A stretch of 27,871 nucleotides of DNA from Fimenecus sp045632525. Its GTDB lineage: Bacteria > Bacillota > Clostridia > Oscillospirales > Acutalibacteraceae. The notes under the pieces are model-generated. The model made no database searches and had not been told where the DNA came from. It saw only the letters and a list, made by a program, of their open reading frames with translations. Shown here in pieces: positions 1 through 7,101 of this stretch. Where the stretch lies: positions 1 through 27,871 of the forward strand of contig JAZQWV010000073.1 of the NCBI GenBank assembly GCA_045632525.1, written 5' to 3'. Both the position numbers and the translations under genes were made by a program. Each line of letters starts with the position of its first letter. Within the stretch, counting starts at the first letter, position 1.

Positions 1-329
1 CCAACGAAAAGACCAAAACCATGATAAATGTCGATAAGACGAAGAACGTCAAGGTCATATGTGATACCTAAGTCACTACGAATTTTATTCTTTTCAATAT
101 CTTTTGCACAAATAGCAATAATGATTTCTGCATCATCTTTAAGTTGAAGAAGCATTTTCATTTTACTGTCAGGCTTAAAGCCGGGGAGTACTCTTGCAGC
201 ATGGTAATCGTCGAATATCTTACCACCAAATTCAAGATATAACTTGCCACCGAATTTACTTATTCTTTCTTTGATATGCTCAGATTGCATACGAAGATAT
301 TTTTCATTGTCAAAACCTAATTTACGCAT
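1..329 (-). CDS. DUF1846 family protein, N-terminal part (cut by window edge)
   Basis: The reverse strand from the ATG at 329 gives 109 codons with no stop before the window edge. The product begins MRKLGFDNEKYLRMQSEHIK and contains KFGGKLYLEFGGKIFDDYHA, VLPGFKPDSKMKMLLQLKD and NKIRSDLGITYDLDVLRLID. I recognise these blocks as the N-terminus of the DUF1846 (UPF0371) family, conserved Firmicute proteins of about 500 residues with no settled function. About four fifths of the gene lies outside the window. An AGGTGA site lies 6 bases before the ATG, and the upstream AI-2E-family gene stops only 11 bases away, so the two are probably co-transcribed. The family assignment rests on memory of conserved blocks; the function is unknown. 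Confidence 0.88.
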   Translation of the reverse strand, partial: MRKLGFDNEKYLRMQSEHIKERISKFGGKLYLEFGGKIFDDYHAARVLPGFKPDSKMKMLLQLKDDAEIIIAICAKDIEKNKIRSDLGITYDLDVLRLIDIYHGFGLFV

Positions 330-340
330 AACATTCACCT

Positions 341-1549
341 TTAACTGTTCTCTTCTTGTTTAAATTCTATTTCTTCTTCGGCAGTTTTAACCGAAACTAA
401 TTCTCTTTCTCTTTGCTTCTTGTTTTTAAGCCAGTTGATAATAAGTGCATAGATAGCAGATGCAGTTGGCACACCTAACAGTACACCAAGAATACCACCA
501 ATGTTACCACCGATTACAACTGCAATAAACACAAGCACACCTGGAAGTCCCACAGATTTGCCCATGATTCTTGGATAGATAAGATTGTTATCTATCATCT
601 GAAGAATAAGAACAAAAATGATAAAGAAAAGTGCTTTGATAGGACTTTCCATAAATATAATCAAGCAACCAATAACTTCACCGACAATAGGACCAATGAT
701 GGGCACCAATGCAGTAATTCCGATTATGATTGAAACAACCGCAGCATTTGGGAATCTGAAAATCAACATCCCAATAAAGCACATGGACCCAAGAAGCAAT
801 GCATCTGTGAATTGTCCTGTAATAAAACTTGCAAATGAATTTGAAGCAACGCTACAAATCTCTTTTGCTTTTGAATAAACTTTTTCAGGAAGTGCTGCTG
901 AGAAAAATCTGCTTGTGAATTTGCCGATATTGTCTTTCTCTGCAAGAATATACACTGCGATAATAAGACCTAAAACAAGATTTGAAACACCTGAAACAAG
1001 TGATGATGTAACACCCAATGTGGTGTTGAGAATATCGCTTGTGCTTTCAATTGTGAAGAAATTCTGAGCCATTGCATAAATATTGTTGATGTCAAATTTT
1101 GGGTTGTGGAATATTTCAGTATTCACATCAAGACCAAAACGCACAACTAGTGACTCAATCCAGTTAATCAAATCTGTATAATAAACAGGGATTTTCTCAA
1201 CAAGCAACATGATTGTGTCTTTTAATTGTGGAATAATGATGAAAAGCAAAAGAACAAAGAAACCAAGTGTGAGAAGAAGAGTTGAAACAAGACTTACAGG
1301 TTTGAAAAGATTTCTCACAACTCTTTTTTTGCTCTTTTTCATAAAACCAAAGACGCGTCTTTCAAGAACATTCATAAGAATATTTAACATAAATGCCAAA
1401 GTAAGTCCCACAATAACAGGTGCTAAAATGTTAAGAACACCTGATAAAAAGTTAAAAACTGTTGTGAGATTCTGTGATACGGCTAAGAGTATTATGGCAA
1501 AAGTAATAATGCCGAGAATTTTTTTGATATTCTTCTTAGAAAGTTCCAT
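341..1549 (-). CDS. AI-2E family transporter (PF01594-type permease)
   Basis: This is a 402-residue polytopic membrane protein with about eight hydrophobic segments. The C-terminal half has the typical family pattern: ITALVPIIGPIVGEVIGCLI, an LQMIDNNLIYPRIMGKSVGL block, then a glycine-rich GNIGGILGVLLGVP segment. Family members export or exchange small solutes; the AI-2 assignment of the founder does not predict substrate here. The open frame extends 26 codons upstream to a TTG at 1627, but a TTGAAA-17-TATAAT promoter lies inside that extension, so transcripts should begin after it. I therefore place the start at the ATG at 1549, behind AGGTGA. It precedes the DUF1846 gene in a probable two-gene operon. 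Confidence 0.9.
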   Translation of the reverse strand: MELSKKNIKKILGIITFAIILLAVSQNLTTVFNFLSGVLNILAPVIVGLTLAFMLNILMNVLERRVFGFMKKSKKRVVRNLFKPVSLVSTLLLTLGFFVLLLFIIIPQLKDTIMLLVEKIPVYYTDLINWIESLVVRFGLDVNTEIFHNPKFDINNIYAMAQNFFTIESTSDILNTTLGVTSSLVSGVSNLVLGLIIAVYILAEKDNIGKFTSRFFSAALPEKVYSKAKEICSVASNSFASFITGQFTDALLLGSMCFIGMLIFRFPNAAVVSIIIGITALVPIIGPIVGEVIGCLIIFMESPIKALFFIIFVLILQMIDNNLIYPRIMGKSVGLPGVLVFIAVVIGGNIGGILGVLLGVPTASAIYALIINWLKNKKQRERELVSVKTAEEEIEFKQEENS

Positions 1550-1585
1550 TTTTTCACCTGCTTGTCCTATTTTCACTGAATAATA

Positions 1586-1614
1586 ATTATAAATGATTTT
1601 ATCAATATTTTCAA
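1586..1614 (-). promoter_or_regulatory. Sigma-A-type promoter of the AI-2E/DUF1846 unit
   Basis: On the reverse strand TTGAAA (1609-1614) is followed after 17 bases by TATAAT (1586-1591). Expected transcription start is near 1579, about 30 bases before the ATG at 1549. It sits inside the upstream extension of the open frame and so helps decide the start codon. Confidence 0.75.
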
Positions 1615-1683
1615 TAGTTTTGAGCAATTCATTAGTTGCCCAAATTAATAAAAAAAACCATACATTTTTGTATAGTTTTGCAA

Positions 1684-1713
1684 TAAAAAACGGTAGCCAT
1701 AAAGACTACCGTT
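1684..1713 (-). terminator. Rho-independent terminator after the ketopantoate-reductase-family gene
   Basis: An 8-bp stem (aacggtag / ctaccgtt, arms about 1689-1696 and 1706-1713) with a 9-base loop is followed on the reverse strand by a run of T. It lies just past the stop at 1730 and separates this gene from the AI-2E unit. Confidence 0.8.
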
Positions 1714-1729
1714 AGTTTTTCCATTTTTA

Positions 1730-2746
1730 TCAAAGAATATCATCAAAAAGTTTGAAGTTTTCTTTTGAAGCAGTGAGTTCACCATTCTGAATTTTCTTGA
1801 TAATTTCAACGATTCTGTCATTGATTGGTGTAGCCACTCCACATTTTTTACCGAAGTCACAAACAACACCATTGATAGCATCAACTTCACAAGCCTTACC
1901 TTTTTTAAGGTCCTGTAACATTGATGGTTCAATGTCTCTGTGTTTTTTGAGTGCAATTGGGAGCAAGAAACAACCAAAAGCTCTCTTTAATGCACCTTTC
2001 CAATAGAAAAGACCAACAATATTTTTGCCTTGAACAGGTGCAAACTCAACGCCTGCTGCGTGACCAACATCAATGATTTCTTTCATACAACGAATTGCAA
2101 CCTTTTGACCTGCTTTGTCTTCAGTAACATCACCGAAAACGCCACCGACAACTGTGCCAAGACCTGAGAATGTTGAGTTGATTAAGAGTTTTGACCAACG
2201 AGCACCCATAAGGTTTTCTTCTTCATGAACAGGGCACATCATTTCGAGCAAATCTTTAACCATATTGAACTGTGCATCTGTAATTCCATCCATTTTACCC
2301 ATATGGAATGAAAGGGAGTCTTTGTCACTTGTAAGTTCGCAAACACCGGGCTCTACAAGTGCTGCGCCCCATTCAACAGCACAACCCATTGTGTGTTCTG
2401 TACCGATAATTTCAGCAATTCCTGGTTCAGGAATACCATTCTGAAGAGTAACAACAACGCCATCTTCTGTGAGATAGTCTTTAAGCATTGTTACAACTTC
2501 TTTGTTAAATAATTGTTTTGTAAGAAGAACAATAACATCATATTTGCCTTCCATCTGGTCAGGTGTAATAGCCTTAACAGGCACTAACATATCAACTGTA
2601 CCAATAATTTTAGCACCATTTGTGTTAAGTGCTTCAACGTGTGCTTTATTTCTGTTGATAAGGTCAACCTCACCGCCATTCTGAGTGATAAAAGCACCGA
2701 GCACAGTGCCAAGTGAACCTGCACCATAAATCGCATATCTTGCCAT
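1730..2746 (-). CDS. Ketopantoate reductase (ApbA/PanE) family protein
   Basis: The product has 338 residues. The N-terminus MARYAIYGAGSLGTVLGAF has the Rossmann GxGxxG nucleotide-binding motif. NLMGARWSKLLIN supplies the lysine conserved in ApbA/PanE proteins, and PSMLQDLKKGKACEVDAING is the C-terminal signature of PF08546. Family members use NADPH to reduce 2-dehydropantoate to pantoate in coenzyme A synthesis, but the superfamily has many paralogues with other 2-oxoacid substrates, and no pantothenate genes are nearby, so no symbol is given. The start is supported by a GAGG site about 9 bases upstream. With its own promoter (2789-2817) and terminator (1684-1713) it appears monocistronic. 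Confidence 0.9.
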   Translation of the reverse strand: MARYAIYGAGSLGTVLGAFITQNGGEVDLINRNKAHVEALNTNGAKIIGTVDMLVPVKAITPDQMEGKYDVIVLLTKQLFNKEVVTMLKDYLTEDGVVVTLQNGIPEPGIAEIIGTEHTMGCAVEWGAALVEPGVCELTSDKDSLSFHMGKMDGITDAQFNMVKDLLEMMCPVHEEENLMGARWSKLLINSTFSGLGTVVGGVFGDVTEDKAGQKVAIRCMKEIIDVGHAAGVEFAPVQGKNIVGLFYWKGALKRAFGCFLLPIALKKHRDIEPSMLQDLKKGKACEVDAINGVVCDFGKKCGVATPINDRIVEIIKKIQNGELTASKENFKLFDDIL

Positions 2747-2788
2747 AGAATAAACCTCATTTCGATTTGTTACAAATTTATCAAAGTA

Positions 2789-2817
2789 ATTATATACTGT
2801 TTGTTAATTAATTTCAA
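2789..2817 (-). promoter_or_regulatory. Sigma-A-type promoter of the ketopantoate-reductase-family gene
   Basis: On the reverse strand TTGAAA (2812-2817) is followed after 17 bases by TATAAT (2789-2794), placing the transcription start near 2782 and giving a leader of about 36 bases. Confidence 0.8.
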
Positions 2818-2904
2818 TAGGAAAATAAGATAGATTACTCAGCAAAATTGAATTTGTCGGGCTGTTTTGATTTTTATCTCTCGTTAAAATTAACCATTAA
2901 ACAA

Positions 2905-2981
2905 TGTAGGGGCTGACGACCACGGCAGCCCGAAACAATTAACATCAAAACCTGCGGGACGCCGAGTCGTCGTCCCCTACA
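2905..2981. repeat. MITE-like GC-rich imperfect inverted repeat
   Basis: The 77-base segment begins TGTAGGGG and ends with its exact complement CCCCTACA. The arms continue as imperfect complements (CTGACGACCACGGCAGCCCG on the left; the complement of the right arm reads ACGACGACTCGGCGTCCCG). An AT-rich centre joins them. Base composition is clearly richer in G and C than the flanks. The shape resembles the short non-autonomous palindromic elements scattered between clostridial genes. No transposase is present, and only one copy is in the window, so mobility is inference. Confidence 0.55.
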
Positions 2982-3027
2982 ACACACCAAATGGATTACA
3001 TCTATAATTCGCAACGCAGTTCCAACA

Positions 3028-3055
3028 CTTTGCGTTTTGCGTTTTGCACTTTGCA
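3028..3055. repeat. Short degenerate heptamer array, four units of YTTTGCR
   Basis: Four adjacent heptamers (ctttgcg, ttttgcg, ttttgca, ctttgca) form a 28-base array directly downstream of the MITE-like element. Only the first and last positions of the unit vary. There is no coding context. Confidence 0.6.
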
Positions 3056-3083
3056 TTCATCCCCACAAACCCTAATTTGTCAC

Positions 3084-3119
3084 AAAAAATGGCAAGGTCT
3101 TCTGACCTTGCCATTTTTT
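3084..3119 (-). terminator. Strong, probably bidirectional terminator hairpin
   Basis: A perfect 16-bp stem (arms 3084-3099 and 3104-3119) with a TTCT loop has an A-run on one side and a T-run on the other, so it can work in both directions. It overlaps the last codon of the glycosidase-like gene that stops at 3118 and ends that unit. Confidence 0.9.
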
Positions 3120-4074
3120 ATATATCCGCCTCATAAATACCAATACATTCTCTACCAGTCAAATTATTCGACACATTTCGTGCATTGAAATAGAGACGCA
3201 ATTTGTTGTCGTGATATGTAAGACAGCATGCATAAACATATTGCGCCATCCATTTGCTATCACCTTGGATTTGTGGAACTAAAAACGGCTTTATAAACTC
3301 AAAATTCACACCGTCATCAGATTTTAATAGCATAATTGACGAATGACTTTTTCCGTCTTTTTCAAACAAACCATTTTGAAGTCCTATGTAGCAATCTGCC
3401 AATTTATACACCTTTAAACAACCTGAACAAAGATTAAGATATTCAACATTTTTATCAGGACTAATAATCGGCTCTTTCCTTGAAATATAGCCATTTCTGA
3501 TGCATTCACTTTCTGCAAAACTGATGTGTGTTGGCTCACAAAATCCGCAATCTTTAATGAATGTCTGACCGCAAGAATAATACATTCTGTAGCCCTTTTC
3601 AGTAGCCAATAAAAACGGATTAGAAATAGCATATCCCTTTTTGTATTCTTCATAATCACGGGTTTGTCGAATTACGGGATAAGGCTTTGACCATTCAGAA
3701 AAATCTGTTGATTCAACACAATAAATTTCTGATTTCCATTTAGCACCAACAAGACTTAAAAGATTAAAAATCACAGGTCTTGTTCTTTCGTAAAAAAGAT
3801 AATATTTTCCGTCAATGAAGTTTATATTCGGTCGCATTGCACGGTTGACGATTTTACCCGTATTTTTAAAACTTATCCCATCAACGCTTTCATATCGATA
3901 AACGCCAAAAAATGTATGACAGAATAAATGCCATTTACCATCGTGTGACACATCGGGAGTCAAAACACTTGGGTCTGCAATAACAAAACTATTTAATGGA
4001 TTTTTTATGATGGGATTACCCTTAAACAATTTAAAATCCGCATTGTTAAATTGTTCAAATGTAAGATTATTCAT
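3118..4074 (-). CDS. Beta-propeller glycosidase-like protein (GH43/GH32-type fold)
   Basis: The 318-residue product has no signal peptide. Its pattern of short beta strands with repeated W/Y/F motifs (KWHLFCHT, KYYLFYER, YRMYYSCG, NKLRLYFNA) fits a five-bladed propeller glycosidase. FVIADPSVL near residue 30 resembles the blade-one DPxx motif that carries the catalytic base in GH43-type enzymes; I could not assign the acid with confidence. The start is the ATG at 4074 rather than an upstream in-frame ATG at 4098. It sits behind AGGGA and overlaps the preceding stop as ATGAATAA, which signals translational coupling to the phosphodiesterase-like gene. It could be a phosphorylase or a binding protein rather than a hydrolase. 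The substrate is unknown. Confidence 0.65.
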   Translation of the reverse strand: MNNLTFEQFNNADFKLFKGNPIIKNPLNSFVIADPSVLTPDVSHDGKWHLFCHTFFGVYRYESVDGISFKNTGKIVNRAMRPNINFIDGKYYLFYERTRPVIFNLLSLVGAKWKSEIYCVESTDFSEWSKPYPVIRQTRDYEEYKKGYAISNPFLLATEKGYRMYYSCGQTFIKDCGFCEPTHISFAESECIRNGYISRKEPIISPDKNVEYLNLCSGCLKVYKLADCYIGLQNGLFEKDGKSHSSIMLLKSDDGVNFEFIKPFLVPQIQGDSKWMAQYVYACCLTYHDNKLRLYFNARNVSNNLTGRECIGIYEADI

Positions 4075-5059
4075 AGTCAATTTCCCTATTTGCAACAATA
4101 AATGTCATTCTTTCCTGAATACTTGCTTTGCCATGGTCTGTGCCATATCCACCGTGGTCAGATGTGATGATAATAAGCCAGTCTTCTGTGTCATAAGTTT
4201 CTCGTGCCTTTATTGCATCAATTGTTTCCAAACCATATTGGTCAGCAGTCTGGAATGCTTCTTTATATCTTGGATTATTAATAGTAAAACCGTAATTATG
4301 ACCTGTTGAATCAGTTGGTTCATAAATTACAAAAATAAAGTCAGCACAATCACTCTTTTTAACTTCATTTAATGTGTATTCGTGAGAAGCAACATCATCT
4401 TTACACCTGTTGAATGCCACATTGAGATTGTTTTCTTCGCAGTATGCCTTTTCGTCATTGTATGTAGCTTTCTTTTTGTCAAAATGACCTTTCCATCTTG
4501 TAATGAAAGTAGAACTATCAATAGTTCCGTCTTCAACAAGGGTAGTAAGAAGTGTCTTGTATTCAAGTGACTTTGTAATGCCATTTGCAGTAATACCGTG
4601 CTTGTCAGCCCAAACACCTGTGAGAATTGAGCACCAACCGGGTGCAGTTGATGTGTCCTGAGTGTTTTCGGCAGGGTAGTTAACACCACCACAATATGCA
4701 AGATTTATTGATGCACCGTCGTCTAATAATGTATCAATAGCACTATTCCCGTCTTGCATTTCTTTGAGCACATCTGCACGACAACCGTCGTAACCAATGA
4801 TAATTGCTTTTTTCTCTGTCTTGCCGTCAGCAAGAGGGGAGTCAAAGTGATTTTTCACAATGTTATAAATCTCAGTTTGTGGAATAGCAGTTTCAACTGT
4901 ATTCTCATAACCTACCAAAGCAATATTCTGTCTGTATAATTCTTCGGTATCACCCGAATCTTTTGCCCATTCTGATTTAGGAACAGCAACACCGATAATA
5001 ATACCAACTGCAATTGCCACAACGAGTAATGGAATAATAATTAAAAGCTTCTTTTTCAT
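4067..5059 (-). CDS. Membrane-anchored alkaline-phosphatase-superfamily phosphodiesterase/phosphatase
   Basis: The 330-residue product starts with MKKK and a hydrophobic stretch (about 5-26) that acts as a signal anchor, so the catalytic part should face outside. The superfamily metal set is visible: D91 in GYDGCRAD, the nucleophile Thr/Ser in DTSTAPGW (136-142), D250 and H254 in EPTDSTGH, D301-H302 in SDHGG, and H309 in DHGK. This fits the type I phosphodiesterase/nucleotide pyrophosphatase branch (PF01663). The domain ends soon after the last metal ligand, so the protein is compact for the family. AGGAG lies 8 bases before the ATG, and a promoter at 5085-5113 drives it. The substrate is not predictable from sequence; it is coupled to a glycosidase-like gene. 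Confidence 0.82.
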   Translation of the reverse strand: MKKKLLIIIPLLVVAIAVGIIIGVAVPKSEWAKDSGDTEELYRQNIALVGYENTVETAIPQTEIYNIVKNHFDSPLADGKTEKKAIIIGYDGCRADVLKEMQDGNSAIDTLLDDGASINLAYCGGVNYPAENTQDTSTAPGWCSILTGVWADKHGITANGITKSLEYKTLLTTLVEDGTIDSSTFITRWKGHFDKKKATYNDEKAYCEENNLNVAFNRCKDDVASHEYTLNEVKKSDCADFIFVIYEPTDSTGHNYGFTINNPRYKEAFQTADQYGLETIDAIKARETYDTEDWLIIITSDHGGYGTDHGKASIQERMTFIVANREIDYE

Positions 5060-5084
5060 AAAACCAACTCCTTTTTATAAGCCA

Positions 5085-5113
5085 ATAATAACATATTATT
5101 TTGCTTAATACAA
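5085..5113 (-). promoter_or_regulatory. Sigma-A-type promoter of the phosphodiesterase/glycosidase-like operon
   Basis: On the reverse strand TTGTAT (5108-5113) is followed after 17 bases by TATTAT (5085-5090). The leader is short, with AAGGAG close to the ATG at 5059. The -35 box nearly touches the terminator of the preceding unit. Confidence 0.65.
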
Positions 5114-5147
5114 CAAAAAAATACGGCAAGAAAATCTCGCCGTATTT
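5114..5147 (-). terminator. Terminator of the TPR/DUF4037 operon
   Basis: A 9-bp stem (arms 5119-5127 and 5139-5147) is extended inside by a one-pair A/C mismatch and three more pairs closing an AAA loop. It is followed on the reverse strand by seven T. It stands directly after the stop at 5149. A sister hairpin ends the sugar transferase gene at 7066-7088. Confidence 0.85.
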
Positions 5148-5148
5148 A

Positions 5149-6090
5149 TTACACCGCATACATTACATTTAAGTTTCGTATTTCTGAATCCTGGATTTTA
5201 TCATTTATGGAATATGCATGATTGACAAGATTGTTTGAAGATGCACGAGTCAAACTCTGTTTTTCAAGTTCTTTTATTACCAAAGAAGCAATATTTTCGA
5301 TTACTTCAATTTTTATTTCTGACTCTTTTTTTGTGTTTGTACTTGAAATCAGGTATTCAAGTTGGTTAGATAATTCTGATAAGATTTCAAGGTCTTTTAA
5401 TGCACGGAATGACCATTTGTAGTATGGTATATATTTTTTATTCAATAGAAAAATTACTTTCAAAGTTGCATTTACAAATTCGCCCATTGCCAATTGTGCT
5501 GCACCAGTTTCTTGTCTGGCAACACATCTTTGATAGTTATATTGACCCGATTGTGCCATAACAAGAATGTTTCCTGCTAACTTTTTAAGGCGTATATCTT
5601 CAGGGAGATATGATAATTTGTTGCGAATGTCTGTTATAAGCCCAAAATTATCACAGAATATTTTTCCATTTGTAGCTTCAAGAAGAAACTGCTCTGAAAT
5701 GTAAAACCATCCATCAGTTGTGATGTTTCCTTTTTCATCGCCAACTTTATCTTTGAAGAATTTGCTTATTCTTATTACTCCATGACGATTTCCACCAACG
5801 GGATTAAGCTTACTTCTTTCATATCCCATAAATTTGTTTGGCAATTTTGAATAAGCACGCTCAAGCAAAAATTCGTCTCTTTCAGAAACTAAATCTTCAT
5901 CAGGGATAAATATGCAAAATCCAGCTTCAAAATCGTGGTCCTGAGAAATATTGTCATCAAAGCCCAGACACTCTGATCCACTACCCGCAAGACCAATTGC
6001 AAGATACTGCTTTATGTGAGAAAAATTTTCGTCAATCATTTTCTCGCCATATTCTTTATAAAATTTTTCAGCAAGTTCAAGACCTTTCAT
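5149..6090 (-). CDS. DUF4037 (nucleotidyltransferase-fold) protein
   Basis: The product has 313 residues. GLAGSGSECLGFDD followed by SQDHDFE (about 34-56) has the GS...DxD layout of nucleotidyltransferase-fold enzymes, with the acidic residues as likely metal ligands. The remainder (DGWFYISEQFLLEATNGKIF, FNYQR-like CVARQETGAAQLAMGEFVNA) matches my memory of DUF4037 proteins, which are common in clostridia and of unknown function. The C-terminal half is helical. The start at 6090 has GAGGGG 5 bases upstream and overlaps the end of the TPR gene by 14 bases, so the pair is translationally coupled. A transferase acting on a small molecule or RNA is possible; nothing in the window indicates the substrate. 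Confidence 0.8.
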   Translation of the reverse strand: MKGLELAEKFYKEYGEKMIDENFSHIKQYLAIGLAGSGSECLGFDDNISQDHDFEAGFCIFIPDEDLVSERDEFLLERAYSKLPNKFMGYERSKLNPVGGNRHGVIRISKFFKDKVGDEKGNITTDGWFYISEQFLLEATNGKIFCDNFGLITDIRNKLSYLPEDIRLKKLAGNILVMAQSGQYNYQRCVARQETGAAQLAMGEFVNATLKVIFLLNKKYIPYYKWSFRALKDLEILSELSNQLEYLISSTNTKKESEIKIEVIENIASLVIKELEKQSLTRASSNNLVNHAYSINDKIQDSEIRNLNVMYAV

Positions 6091-6829
6091 AAATTCCCCT
6101 CGCTCTTTTTGTCAAATCGTTCTGATATGCAAAAAATCCGTAATATCCAAAAACTGATGCACATTTCTCACACACAAAGGCGTAATATCCATCTCTTTTT
6201 TTGTATTCATCTAAAATTTTCATTGCTTTATAAAGATAATCTTCTATGATTGGTTCACTATCTTCAAGTCCTAATTCTGCTTCTTTTGCACTTGCAATAT
6301 TAAGATAAGTAATTGCAACTTCAAGCATACCATCATTATGCTTTTCCATAACAGAAATTGCTTTTTCATACAATTCATAGGCATCATCAAAGCGTTTCAA
6401 ATCAACTAAAGACAAAGCCATGTTGTTATAAAGCCCACCAAAACGCTTGTCGTTACTTTCAAGTTTTTCCTTATACACATTCAATGCTTTTTCGAATAAA
6501 GGCATAGAGTCTTCTGCTTTGCCAAATGCCTTTAATACTGTCGCACAGTTAATATAGGTTGTACCTGCACCAATGTTGTTTTCAATGCCCATATCTCTAA
6601 CTAATTCAAGAGCATTCTGCACAGTAATCAATGCATCTTTTTCTCTTGAAAGTTTACGATAAAGCCCTGCAAGTTCGTTTGTAAGAAGAAGTTTACAACG
6701 CTTGTCATTAGCACTGTCTGCTTCACCAAGCCAATATAAAATATGTCTTTCAGCAGATGCATAATCATTTCTGCTTAAAAGTTCATCTAATTTCATGAGC
6801 ACTCGCTCTGTAGAAATAAAATTCGCCAT
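6077..6829 (-). CDS. Tetratricopeptide-repeat protein coupled to the DUF4037 gene
   Basis: The 250-residue, entirely helical, soluble product has successive TPR units, for example LLTNELAGLYRKLSREKDAL, YINCATVLKAFGKAEDSMPL, YNNMALSLVDLKRFDDAYEL and TYLNIASAKEAELG, each with the small-large spacing of the TPR consensus (A/G at 8, A at 20). The last 50 residues (YAFVCEKCASVFGYYGFFAYQ) diverge. The ATG has a perfect GGAGGT only 4 bases upstream, an unusually tight spacing; an ATG 11 codons later is an alternative with a weaker site. It overlaps the DUF4037 gene and shares one promoter and one terminator with it, suggesting a TPR scaffold or regulator for that enzyme. Confidence 0.85.
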   Translation of the reverse strand: MANFISTERVLMKLDELLSRNDYASAERHILYWLGEADSANDKRCKLLLTNELAGLYRKLSREKDALITVQNALELVRDMGIENNIGAGTTYINCATVLKAFGKAEDSMPLFEKALNVYKEKLESNDKRFGGLYNNMALSLVDLKRFDDAYELYEKAISVMEKHNDGMLEVAITYLNIASAKEAELGLEDSEPIIEDYLYKAMKILDEYKKRDGYYAFVCEKCASVFGYYGFFAYQNDLTKRARGIYERS

Positions 6830-6857
6830 ATTGACCTCCGAAGTTTAGTATAAAAAT

Positions 6858-6886
6858 ATTATACCATATAAGTATTCTTGGTGCAA
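6858..6886 (-). promoter_or_regulatory. Sigma-A-type promoter of the TPR/DUF4037 operon
   Basis: On the reverse strand TTGCAC (6881-6886) is followed after 17 bases by TATAAT (6858-6863). The leader is about 20 bases, ending in GGAGGT. Confidence 0.8.
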
Positions 6887-6930
6887 CGAGCAGATAATGG
6901 ATATTTTCGCTCTTGTTTCGAGCATGCAAT

Positions 6931-6955
6931 ACAAGGGGACGGTTCTTCTGTGTAC
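6931..6955. repeat. Possible REP-like/mobile-element remnant (acaaggggacggttcttctg...)
   Basis: A short G-rich stretch stands out in AT-rich intergenic DNA. Its core ggggacggttcttctgtg resembles a motif I remember near IS200-type/REP-associated transposases and scattered between genes in Firmicutes. Only one copy and no transposase are present, so this is a pattern memory rather than proof. Confidence 0.3.
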
Positions 6956-6990
6956 GACAATTCCAACAACTAAAACTTAATAATTCAACA

Positions 6991-7025
6991 AAACAGGACG
7001 AGATTTCTAACCTCGCCCTGTTTTT
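6991..7025 (+). terminator. Orphan terminator-like hairpin on the plus strand
   Basis: Arms 6991-7002 and 7012-7023 pair with one A/C mismatch. The stem is followed on the plus strand by TTTTTCTT, but no plus-strand gene lies upstream. On the reverse strand the T-run is weaker, so it may act as a second terminator behind the sugar transferase gene. Confidence 0.55.
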
Positions 7026-7060
7026 CTTACTTTTAATAGAGTTTTTCTTTAAACACAATA

Positions 7061-7088
7061 AAAAAGACGGTAAGAAAATCTCACCGTC
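7061..7088 (-). terminator. Terminator after the minus-strand sugar transferase gene
   Basis: Six pairs (gacggt / accgtc, arms 7066-7071 and 7083-7088), an A/C mismatch, three more pairs and an AAA loop are followed on the reverse strand by six T. It is nearly identical in loop and mismatch to the hairpin at 5119-5147. Confidence 0.82.
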
Positions 7089-7101
7089 AAAAATAGGTTA
7101 T

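Larger units (their letters stand above)
2747..3117. other. Gene-free stretch between two minus-strand units
   Basis: I see no credible gene in these 371 bases. From left to right it holds the promoter of the ketopantoate-reductase-family gene, an AT-rich spacer, a GC-rich MITE-like inverted repeat (2905-2981), a heptamer array (3028-3055) and a strong terminator hairpin (3084-3119). A short open frame through the inverted repeat (2874-3056, minus) is a by-product of the repeat. Confidence 0.7.

Noticed and set aside
1550..1627. The longer AI-2E-family start at the TTG at 1627
   Set aside because: A TTGAAA-17-TATAAT promoter lies inside this extension and AGGTGA sits before the ATG at 1549, so the longer start would not be on the transcript.
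2874..3056. A 60-codon minus-strand frame through the inverted repeat
   Set aside because: It follows the palindromic element, has no ribosome-binding site and gives an arginine/glycine/cysteine-rich product typical of translated repeats.
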